Positions 7,625-14,635 of a stretch of 21,521 nucleotides of DNA are shown piece by piece. A model generated the notes under the pieces. The model had not been told where the DNA came from and ran no database searches. It worked only from the letters and a program-made list of their open reading frames with translations. The stretch is taken from assembly GCA_030428695.1 (NCBI GenBank), contig JAUIEM010000147.1, positions 1-21,521 of the forward strand, written 5' to 3'. The DNA comes from a bacterium (GTDB lineage Bacteria > Planctomycetota > J058 > JAJDCP01). The stretch's first letter is position 1, and every line of letters begins with the position of its first letter. Made by a program: the position numbers and the translations under genes.

Positions 7625-10600
7625 CTACTCTCCCAGCATCTCCCGCATCATCGCCTGCGCCCGGACGACCGCCGCGCGCTGCTCGGCGTTGCGGGCCGCG
7701 GCCAGGGCCTCGTCGAGGGCCTCGAGGGAAGCTTCGGGGTCGCCGAGGCGGGCGTGCAGATCGGCGCGCACGTAGCGGATCTCCCAGGCCGCGTCCGCCG
7801 CCTCCGGATATTCCTCCAACGCCGCGAGATCGGCGAGGGCCTCGGTCCAGCGCGCGAGCTGCCGGTGCAGCTCGAGCCGGCGCTCGAGGAGGTCGTAGCG
7901 CGGCGCGGCGGCGATCAGCGCGGAGAGGTCCTCGAGCGCCTCGTCGAGGGAACCGAGCTCCTCGCGCAGGCGCAGCCGCAGGGCGCGCGCCTCAGCGTGG
8001 CCGGGGCGCCGCTCCAGCAGCCAGTCGAGGTCGGGAAGCGCCGCGCCCGGCTGCCCGGTCTCGGCGAACAGCTCGGCCCGCGCGAAGCGCGCCTCGGCGT
8101 CCCCCGGCGCGCGTTGGACGGCCTCGCCGTAGGCGTGGAGCGCCTTGATCGGCTCGCCCGTCGCGCGCATCAGGCGTCCGAGCAGCTTCCACGAGCGGGC
8201 GCGCCGGTCCGCGCGCTCGAGCAGCAGCGCGACGTCCTCGCGTGCGGCGTCGTAGGCTTCGTCCTCGAGGGCCAACCCGGCCCGGATCGCGACGAGCTCG
8301 TCGTCGAAGCGCAGAGCGAGGCCGTCCGCGATCTCCTCCCGGGCCGCGTCGCGCTCGCCGAGGGCGAGCAGGGCCTCGACCCGCAGCCGGCGCGCGCCGG
8401 TCTGGCCGGGGTGGGCGGCGAGGATCTCGGCGGTCGCCCCCAGCACCTCGTCGTAGCGCTCCTCGCCGAGCGCGATCTCGGCCTCCATGCCGGCGAGGAA
8501 GAGCGGATCGTCGAGCGTGGCGAGGACGGCGCGGGCGTCGGCGAAGCGCCCGGCGATCACGAGCAGCTGCACCCGCACCTGGCGCGGCAGCGCGGTGCCG
8601 GGAGCCAGCCAGCAGGCGCGGGCGACATCCGCGAAGGCGTCGGCGCGCCGCCCCTGACGCCAGGCGATGCGGGCGCGGTTGAGCAGCAGCACCGGCTGGT
8701 TCGCGTCGCGGGTGAGGGCGCGGTCGAGGGCGGGAACCGCCCGCGGCCAATGCTCCTCGAGGGCGACGAGGGCCGCCAGGGCCGGGCCTTCGGGGGAGGG
8801 CCCGCCGCGCGCGAGCACCTCGTCCGCGCGCTCGGCGGCGGCGCGCAGCCGGCCCTCGAGCAGGGCCTGCCAGCCCGCGATCAGGGGCGCGAGCCCGGCG
8901 CTGCGTCCGGCCCGCTCGAGGTCCTCGCGCACCGCGGGCAGGAGCCGCTCCCGGCCGTCCGCCAGGCCGGCGGCGAGGGCGGCGTAGGAATAGGCGAGCG
9001 TCGCGGACAGGAGCTGCTGGATCTGGCCCCGCGCCCGTCCGTAGTGCGCCAGCTCCCGCACCCCCACGCCGCGCGACCAGTCGGAGTCCGGCAGGGCGAG
9101 CGCCGCGCTGAACGCGTCCCAGGCCGGCTCGTGCTCGTGCAGCAGGGTGAGGGCGCGGCCGCGCAGCCACGGCAGGGCGTTCTCCTCGGGGAACTCGCGC
9201 TCGAGCTCGGCGAGCCCCTCCAGCTCCGCCCGCACCGCCGCCTGCAGCTCGACGATGCGGAGGCTGTCCGCGCGGGTCGCGAGCGCGTCGCCGAGCGCCT
9301 GCAGGCGCTGGTTCCCCGCTTCGAGGGCGCGCCCGAGCCGCAGCTCGCTGTTCTTCGCCCGCAGCCCGACCAGCCCCACGCTCAGGCTGAGCAGCAGGGC
9401 CGCGGCGAGGCCGACGGCGAGCACCCGCAGCCGGCGCCGCGCCCGCACGGCCGCACGCAGCCGGGCCTCCTCCGCGGCGACCCGGGTCAGCAGCGCGGCG
9501 CCTTCCGCCTCCGGCAGCCGCGAGGCCTGGCCGCGGGCGAGGGCGAGATCGCCGCTGGCCAGGGCGCTGCGGGCGAGGGCCGCGCGCGCCTCGCGCTCCC
9601 CCTCGGCGGCCTCGCGGTTCCCCTCCCACAGGGTCAAGGCCTGGCGGAAGCCGGCGATCGCCTCGCTGTAGCGCTCGAAGCGGTCGGGCGCCTCCTCCTC
9701 CGCGCCGAGCCGCGCGAGCTCGTCGCGGGCGGCGCGGGCGACCCGCAGGCTCTCGGCGTGGCGCAGGTAGGCGCGCAGGCCCTCGCGGAAGTCCTCGGCG
9801 CTCGGCCGCTCCTCCGGTTCCTCCGCCAGCGCTTGCTGGCACAGCGCAACCAGCTCGCGGGGGGCGTCCGCGGCGAAGTGCGGAGCCTCGCTCGCGCAGC
9901 GCGCCCGCAGGTTGGCGAGCAGGGTCTCGCCGCCGTGGGGCGGGCAGCCGTTGAGCAGCCGGAACAGGATGCCCCCGAGCAGGTAGACGTCGGTCCAGGT
10001 GCCGATGCGGTCCCCACGCCCCTCGGCGAGCTCGGGGGGGCTGTAGCTCGGCGTCCCGCAGGGGCTGGCGATGGTCCGCGCCGGCCGCAGCCAGGCGCGG
10101 TCGCCCGCCAGGTCGGCGGCCAGACCCCAGTCGAGCACGAGCACTTCGCCGAAGCGGCCGAGCATCACGTTCGCCGGCTTGAGGTCGTTGTGGACGATGC
10201 CCCGACTGTGAGCGTAGGCGACCGCGTGGCAGACCTGGATCAGCACCTCGAGCTCGGCGCGCAGCTCCGGCTCCCGGGCGCGCAGGCGCTCCTCCCAGCT
10301 CTGGCCGTCGACCAGCTTCATCACCAGCGTCGGTTGGTCTTCCGTGGTCAGGTCGAGGCGGTGGATCGGCAGGATGTTCGGATGCTCGAGCTGGCCGGTC
10401 GTGATCGACTCGCGCAGGAAGTCGGCCCGCCGGACCTCGTCATGGGCGACGCGCAGCTGCTTGATCGCGACGTCGCGCAGCAGGTCGGTCTGCACCGCCC
10501 GGAAGACGATGCCCTGGCCGCCGCTGCCGATCGCTTCGAGCTTGCGGTAGCCCTCCGCGGGGGCGGGGAGGTCCGGCGTCGGCGCGGGCGGACGGTAGCT

Positions 10601-10696
10601 CTCGCCGGGCGGGGCGCTGTCGAGCGGTACGTCGGTGAAGCCGACCGTCCGCTGCCAGCGCGCGCACAGCTCATCGAAGGGCAGCGATCCGTCCAT
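7625..10696 (-). CDS. Transmembrane Hanks-type Ser/Thr protein kinase with C-terminal TPR array
   Basis: 1023 residues from ATG 10696, with GAGAGG just upstream. Kinase domain about 49-315: glycine loop GSGGQGIV (57-64), ATP lysine K79 in VAIK, catalytic loop HNDLKPAN (D171, N176), DWG at 189-191, GTPSYSPPE activation segment. The same HND, DWG and PPE variants as in the 3648-7514 kinase show that the two are close paralogues, but this one has a shorter C-terminal region. One transmembrane segment lies at about 424-446, following an Arg-rich stop-transfer stretch. Residues 450-1023 form repeated helix pairs of TPR type with the usual W/L-G-Y/A-A spacing, likely extracytoplasmic. An active receptor-like kinase is predicted. 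A TATACT element about 22 nt upstream of the start is a likely promoter and may serve both kinase genes. Confidence 0.94.
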   Translation of the reverse strand: MDGSLPFDELCARWQRTVGFTDVPLDSAPPGESYRPPAPTPDLPAPAEGYRKLEAIGSGGQGIVFRAVQTDLLRDVAIKQLRVAHDEVRRADFLRESITTGQLEHPNILPIHRLDLTTEDQPTLVMKLVDGQSWEERLRAREPELRAELEVLIQVCHAVAYAHSRGIVHNDLKPANVMLGRFGEVLVLDWGLAADLAGDRAWLRPARTIASPCGTPSYSPPELAEGRGDRIGTWTDVYLLGGILFRLLNGCPPHGGETLLANLRARCASEAPHFAADAPRELVALCQQALAEEPEERPSAEDFREGLRAYLRHAESLRVARAARDELARLGAEEEAPDRFERYSEAIAGFRQALTLWEGNREAAEGEREARAALARSALASGDLALARGQASRLPEAEGAALLTRVAAEEARLRAAVRARRRLRVLAVGLAAALLLSLSVGLVGLRAKNSELRLGRALEAGNQRLQALGDALATRADSLRIVELQAAVRAELEGLAELEREFPEENALPWLRGRALTLLHEHEPAWDAFSAALALPDSDWSRGVGVRELAHYGRARGQIQQLLSATLAYSYAALAAGLADGRERLLPAVREDLERAGRSAGLAPLIAGWQALLEGRLRAAAERADEVLARGGPSPEGPALAALVALEEHWPRAVPALDRALTRDANQPVLLLNRARIAWRQGRRADAFADVARACWLAPGTALPRQVRVQLLVIAGRFADARAVLATLDDPLFLAGMEAEIALGEERYDEVLGATAEILAAHPGQTGARRLRVEALLALGERDAAREEIADGLALRFDDELVAIRAGLALEDEAYDAAREDVALLLERADRRARSWKLLGRLMRATGEPIKALHAYGEAVQRAPGDAEARFARAELFAETGQPGAALPDLDWLLERRPGHAEARALRLRLREELGSLDEALEDLSALIAAAPRYDLLERRLELHRQLARWTEALADLAALEEYPEAADAAWEIRYVRADLHARLGDPEASLEALDEALAAARNAEQRAAVVRAQAMMREMLGE

Positions 10697-10717
10697 CGTC
10701 CTCTCCCGTCCTCACCG

Positions 10718-10723
10718 AGTATA
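10718..10723 (-). promoter_or_regulatory. Candidate -10 element (TATACT) for the kinase pair
   Basis: Read on the minus strand, GGCTATACT ends 21 nt before the ATG of the 7625-10696 gene. The hexamer matches the -10 consensus at five of six bases, but no convincing -35 is found 16-18 nt further up. An imperfect inverted repeat (10732-10750, arms GTGGG/CCCAC extending to AC/GT with a two-base bulge) sits over the region where a -35 would be, and could be an operator. Confidence 0.4.
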
Positions 10724-10754
10724 GCCGCTCAGTGGGGGACGCCGTCCCACGCGG

Positions 10755-10784
10755 TTCGACTTCGGACGGCGCAGCGCGCACAAT
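10755..10784 (+). promoter_or_regulatory. Weak candidate promoter (TTCGAC-18-CACAAT) for the pseudokinase gene
   Basis: TTCGAC at 10755-10760 and CACAAT at 10779-10784 are separated by 18 nt and face the gene starting at 10838. The match is modest and the leader would be about 45 nt. It lies in the same 141-nt divergent gap as the kinase promoter candidate. Confidence 0.25.
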
Positions 10785-10837
10785 GACGGCGGGATGTTCC
10801 GCCGGAGCGATGATGGCGCTTCCTCCGCACCGACCCG

Positions 10838-11734
10838 ATGCCTGAGCTGCCGCGCCCCGGGACGCGGGTCGGTGCCTACCGCATCGACCGCCAGCTCTGG
10901 CAGGACGGCCCCCTCGGCGGCTGGCTCGCGGCCCACGTCGCGACCGGCGCCCCGGTCATCGTCCAGCCCTTCTCCCTCGAGCCCGGTACCTACGGCCACG
11001 CCCGCGGCGAGAACCGGCGGCAGCTCGCGAAGCAATGGGAGCTCGGCCAGCCTTCGTGGTCGGTCCCGCTCCTCGAGCTACTCGAGCGCGACGGCTACGC
11101 CCTCGCCGTCCGGGCCGTCGTGCGCGGCGCGCCCCTGTCCGCCCTCGCCCTCGAGGGGACCGGCGAGCACCCGATCAGCGCGGGCCAGGTCCTGTATCTG
11201 TGCGGGGAGCTCGGCCGCGCGCTGGCGGAGATCGGCGCTGCGGGCGGACGGGTCGCGCTGTCTCCCCAGCGCGCGGGCGTCAGCGCGGGAGGGCGGGTCG
11301 TGCTCGGCGGCGTGCGTTGGGAGCCCGCGCCCGGGGGGGCAGTCGACGGTCCCCTGCTGTGCCTCGCGCCGGAGCTGCTCGGCGGCGGCCGGGAGACCCC
11401 CGCCAGCCGGGCCTGGAGCCTCGGCGCGACGCTCTTCCAGCTGCTGACCGGAGCGCCCGCCATCGCGCGCGAGGGCGACCTGCCCGAGGTGCTGCGCTGG
11501 CTGCTCGCGGAAGTCGGCGCCGGCCGCCGCGTCGTCCCGGATCCGCGCACCCGCCGACCCGCGCTGCCCGCGCCCTGGGCCGCGCTGGTGCTCGCCCTGA
11601 CGGAGCTCGAGCCCGCGGCCCGTCCCGCGCCGGGGGGCGCCCTCGCGAGCCGGTTGCGGGAGCTGGGCCGCGCGCTCGCCATCGAGCCGGAGCGCAGCCG
11701 CTATCCCGCGCTCCAGGGTCTGTTTCCGCTGTAG
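10838..11734 (+). CDS. Protein kinase-fold protein lacking catalytic residues (predicted pseudokinase)
   Basis: 298 residues. ATG 10838 is the only usable start, because an in-frame TGA lies at 10811; no clear ribosome site precedes it. The overall order of kinase subdomains can be followed. GTRVGAYRIDRQL stands where many bacterial kinases begin. The Gly-rich loop is replaced by WQDGPLGGWLAAH. The ATP lysine position reads VIVQ (Q43). The catalytic loop reads VALSPQRAGVS with no HRD Asp or Asn. The DFG position reads LGGV. The APE triad is kept (LAPELLGGG, 177-179). Subdomain IX reads RAWSLGATLFQLLTG with Ala for the structural Asp, and a late Arg (ARPAPG) matches subdomain XI. There is no transmembrane segment and no accessory domain. 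A non-catalytic scaffold or allosteric partner of the adjacent kinases is plausible (inference). The homology is read by eye and is weaker than for the two kinases. Confidence 0.75.
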   Translation: MPELPRPGTRVGAYRIDRQLWQDGPLGGWLAAHVATGAPVIVQPFSLEPGTYGHARGENRRQLAKQWELGQPSWSVPLLELLERDGYALAVRAVVRGAPLSALALEGTGEHPISAGQVLYLCGELGRALAEIGAAGGRVALSPQRAGVSAGGRVVLGGVRWEPAPGGAVDGPLLCLAPELLGGGRETPASRAWSLGATLFQLLTGAPAIAREGDLPEVLRWLLAEVGAGRRVVPDPRTRRPALPAPWAALVLALTELEPAARPAPGGALASRLRELGRALAIEPERSRYPALQGLFPL

Positions 11735-11755
11735 AGGCGAAGGCGGCCGCTCGCG

Positions 11756-12721
11756 CTACCCCTCGGTCAGGTCGAGCTGCCGCTCGCGCAGGCGCTCGAG
11801 CTCCGCCTCGCGCTCGCGCAGCGTGTCGCACAGGCTGGCGAGCTCGCTCCGGTACTCGTCGAACTCCGCCTCGCGGGCGTCGAGCTGCTCCTCGAGACCG
11901 GACTGGCGGCTGCGCTGGAGCAGCCCGTCGCGCTCGCGGTGGGCCAGGGCCGCGTGCAGGTAGGCGACCTCGGAGAGGTACAGCTCGTGCAGCTCGCCGC
12001 ACAGGGCCTCCGACTCGCTCAGCTGCTCCTCGAGCTCGGCGCGGGCCGCCGACAGCCGCTCCTGGGTGGCGACGGCGCGGTCGAGCTCGCGCCGCAGCCC
12101 CTCTTCGAAAAGCCCGCGCTCGCGCAGCTGCTGGCGCACCTCTTCGGCCTCGGCGAGCACCCGGTCGAAGTCGGCGGAGGCGACCGCACCGCCCCCGGCG
12201 CGCAGCTCCTCGAGCTCGGCCTCGGCCCGCGACAGGTCGGCCCGGGTGCGGACCAGGCTGGCGAGGGCCTTCTCCTTCTCGGAGGCCTCGCGCCGCAGCG
12301 CCGCGACGGCCTTGTCGCGGTCCTGCCGCAGCGCGGCCGCCGGACCCCCGCGCCGGGCCTGCTCGAGCTCGGACTTGAGGTCGTGGAGGAGGCGTGCCTT
12401 GGCGCTGAGCTCGTCGACCAGGCCATCGACCGTCTGGTCGCGCTCGGCGATCAGCGCGAGCAGCTCATCTTCCTTTTCATGGGCCTTGCGGCGCAGCCCC
12501 TCGAGCTGCTCGGCGTAGTCTTCCGCCCGCGCCTCGAGGGCCCCGAGCTCGTACTCCCGGTCTTCGAGCTGGCTCGCGTGCTTCTCCTTGAGGCGCAGCA
12601 TCGCGACCTTCTGGCGGGTCTGGCTGATCAGGTAGCCGAGCAGGACGCCCACGCCGAAGGCGAGCAGCGCCGAAGACAGCTCCGGCAACATGTCGAAGTT
12701 GATCGCGAGGAGGAGGTCCAC
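11756..12721 (-). CDS. N-terminally membrane-anchored coiled-coil protein, function unknown
   Basis: 321 residues from a GTG start at 12721, preceded by a weak GGGGA; an ATG ten codons in (12691) is an alternative start. Residues about 12-32 form one transmembrane helix (SALLAFGVGVLLGYLI), followed by basic residues (QTRQK), which predicts that the rest is cytoplasmic. Nearly all of residues 35-320 are Glu/Arg/Leu-rich heptads without Pro, a continuous coiled coil broken by a short Gly/Ala stretch at about 176-182. I recognise no catalytic domain. The architecture resembles a cytoplasmic rod or tether on the inner membrane. It follows the 12870-14462 gene on the same strand, which has the same anchor-plus-rod layout, with a hairpin between them. 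It converges on the pseudokinase gene with a 21-nt gap and no obvious terminator. Confidence 0.8.
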   Translation of the reverse strand: MDLLLAINFDMLPELSSALLAFGVGVLLGYLISQTRQKVAMLRLKEKHASQLEDREYELGALEARAEDYAEQLEGLRRKAHEKEDELLALIAERDQTVDGLVDELSAKARLLHDLKSELEQARRGGPAAALRQDRDKAVAALRREASEKEKALASLVRTRADLSRAEAELEELRAGGGAVASADFDRVLAEAEEVRQQLRERGLFEEGLRRELDRAVATQERLSAARAELEEQLSESEALCGELHELYLSEVAYLHAALAHRERDGLLQRSRQSGLEEQLDAREAEFDEYRSELASLCDTLREREAELERLRERQLDLTEG

Positions 12722-12811
12722 CTGGGTCCCCGGGACTGCGCCGGCCCTGTGCCGGCGACCGCAGTACAGGGTACGGGAGGGACTGCGCGATCACAATCCA
12801 GCGCCCCATCG

Positions 12812-12844
12812 AAAGAGGTTCCATGGACTGCTCCATGGAACCTC
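12812..12844 (-). terminator. Perfect 13-bp inverted repeat, probable terminator of the 12870-14462 gene
   Basis: GAGGTTCCATGGA (12815-12827) and TCCATGGAACCTC (12832-12844) are exact inverse complements around a 4-nt loop (CTGC). Read on the minus strand, the hairpin starts 25 nt after the stop of the 12870-14462 gene and is followed by TTTC, a short T-run. That fits a weak intrinsic terminator. An operator for the next gene, 91 nt further on, is the alternative. Confidence 0.6.
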
Positions 12845-12869
12845 GTTCGCGCGGACCGTCGGCTGCGGA

Positions 12870-14462
12870 CTACTCGCCGGCGATCGCCAGCTGCTTGTCG
12901 CTCGCGAGCTCCTTGCCGTACTTCTCGCGGTACATCGCGCGGGCCTTGGCGCCCCAGTCGCCGCGCTCGAAGCGGGACTTGAAGCGGGCGGCGTAGGTGT
13001 CCATCGCCATGCCCTCGAGCTCGGCGAGGTGGCGGAAGGTGCGGATCCCGAGGGCGTTGAGCGAGGCTTCCGTCGCCTTGCCGATGCCGGGGATCGTCTT
13101 GAGGTCGTCGACCTCGTCGTGATCCTCGGCGACCGCCAGCCGGGCGGAAGACTCGCCGGCTTCTTCGGCGATGTCGAGGGCGGCGAAGGAGGAAGCGCTG
13201 ACCGCCGGCTCGAGGACGGCCTCGGCGACCGGCGCGGCGACCGCTTCCTCGACATCCGCGGAGACGAGGGAGCTCTCGAGCTCCTCGATCCGGCCGTCAC
13301 GCTCGCAGACCAGCTGGCTCAGGCGCTCGGTGCGGTCGTGCAGCTCGCCGATCGTGCCTTCGCGCTCGCTGAGCACCGCGGACTGCTCCTCGAGCTCGCC
13401 GGTCAGCTCCTCGACCATGCGCTTGAGGCTGTCGATCTGCAGGGCGTGCTGCCAGGAGAGCTCCTCGATCTTCGTGTCGCGTTCGCGGAGCGCGGCGCTG
13501 AGCTCCTGCAGCTCCTTCTCGGTCGCCTGGCGGTCGCTGCGCAGCGCCTGGACCGCGATGTCCTGCTCGTTGAGGGCGGCCTGCACGGCTTCGAGCTCGC
13601 GGCCCCGCTCGCTCTCGAGGGTGCTGACGCGGGCTTCGTACTCGGCGATGCGGGTCTCGAGCGCGGTCCGCAGCTCGGCCTGGGCGGACATCTCGGCGGC
13701 GTGGCGGCCGGCGCTGGCGGCGGCGTCGCGTTCGGCGGCGGACAGGGCGGAGCTGAGGTCGGCGATGCGGTCGTCGCACTCCTCGAGGCGCTCGGCCAGG
13801 GCGAGGGTCTCGGTGCCGTGCAGGCGGCGCAGCTCGGAGAAGGCGCGCTCCCGCTCTTCGAGCTGGTCGTTCAGGGCGGTGTGGGCGCAGTGCAGCTCGA
13901 GGAAGGCCTCCTCGCGGACCTCTTCCTTGCGGCGCAGCTCGGCGAGCTCTTCCCGCACCATCTTCAGCTCGGTGGCGAGCTGCTGCTCCTGCTCGCGCTC
14001 GGCGCTGAGCACGGCTTCGGTGTCCTCGACCCGGACCTCGGCGATCGCGAGCTCTTCCCGCAGCTCCTTCAGCTGACCCTGCATCTCCTGGTCGCGGTGC
14101 ACGTGCTGGCGGTGGGTCTCGACGTACCGGGCCCGGGCGTCGCGGACCGCGTCGATCGCGCTCTCACACTGGCCCTGCAGCGTCGCGATGTGCTCGGCGC
14201 GGCGGTCGAGCTCGTCGTGCAGCTCCTGGGCGGCCTCGCTGAAGCCGGCGCGCTCCCGCAGACGACGTTCCTCGGACTGCTCGAGGCGGACCTCCGCCGC
14301 GTGCAGCTGGCCGGCGACGGTCTTGCGCCGGCGCTCGGCCTCCTGGACCTGGGCGCTCGCCTCCGACCACAAGCGGTCGAGGCGCTTGCGGAAGAGCAGC
14401 CGGTTCACCAGCCAGCCGAACAGAGACAGGATCGCGATCACAGAGATGATGGTGGTTTCCAA
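12870..14462 (-). CDS. Membrane-anchored coiled-coil protein with C-terminal helix-hairpin-helix domain
   Basis: 530 residues from a TTG start (14462-14460), with GAGGA six bases upstream; no ATG nearby fits better. Residues about 4-22 are one transmembrane helix (TTIISVIAILSLFGWLV) followed by basic RLLFRKRL, so the body should be cytoplasmic. Residues 30-395 are an uninterrupted Glu/Arg/Leu coiled coil. Residues 396-450 are an acidic Ala/Glu/Val linker. Residues 452-518 form a compact domain opening with DDLKTIPGIGKATEASLNAL and containing FERGDWGAKARAM. This matches the helix-hairpin-helix module annotated in many bacteria as a predicted flap-endonuclease-like H3TH domain and also found at the ends of other proteins. 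HhH modules with a GIG hairpin usually bind DNA backbone, so a membrane-to-DNA tether is one reading (inference). I see no nuclease active site. The gene is divergent from 14636-16516. Confidence 0.85.
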   Translation of the reverse strand: METTIISVIAILSLFGWLVNRLLFRKRLDRLWSEASAQVQEAERRRKTVAGQLHAAEVRLEQSEERRLRERAGFSEAAQELHDELDRRAEHIATLQGQCESAIDAVRDARARYVETHRQHVHRDQEMQGQLKELREELAIAEVRVEDTEAVLSAEREQEQQLATELKMVREELAELRRKEEVREEAFLELHCAHTALNDQLEERERAFSELRRLHGTETLALAERLEECDDRIADLSSALSAAERDAAASAGRHAAEMSAQAELRTALETRIAEYEARVSTLESERGRELEAVQAALNEQDIAVQALRSDRQATEKELQELSAALRERDTKIEELSWQHALQIDSLKRMVEELTGELEEQSAVLSEREGTIGELHDRTERLSQLVCERDGRIEELESSLVSADVEEAVAAPVAEAVLEPAVSASSFAALDIAEEAGESSARLAVAEDHDEVDDLKTIPGIGKATEASLNALGIRTFRHLAELEGMAMDTYAARFKSRFERGDWGAKARAMYREKYGKELASDKQLAIAGE

Positions 14463-14635
14463 GGGCTGTCCTCACTCACGTCAACGGTTGCATCATCAGA
14501 GATCGGACATCGAGCCGCCGAGCTTGACGACCGCTCTTCCCGCCGCGGAGTTTTTGCTTGCGGGAGCCGGCGCGGAGCGCCTAAGCTCAGGCCCGCCGCC
14601 CCGCCTTCGGGGCGCGACTGAAGAGGGAGGAGACG
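14463..14635. promoter_or_regulatory. Divergent intergenic region with a GC hairpin
   Basis: 173 nt separating the TTG start of the coiled-coil/HhH gene from the ATG of the secreted-protein gene. It must hold promoters for both directions, but I see no hexamer pair with convincing match and spacing. CGCCCCG (14597-14603) and CGGGGCG (14608-14614) form a 7-bp hairpin with a 4-nt loop. The hairpin ends 21 nt before the 14636 start, so it may sit in that mRNA leader. A run TTTTTGCTTGCGG at 14551-14563 is the only AT-rich patch. Confidence 0.35.

Noticed and set aside
7595..10786. Open frame of more than 1000 codons on the plus strand opposite the second kinase
   Set aside because: The minus strand carries an unmistakable kinase with all motifs; the plus-strand product shows no domain and is a shadow.
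14597..14614. GC hairpin as an intrinsic terminator
   Set aside because: It lacks a T-run on either strand and sits between divergent starts, where there is nothing to terminate.
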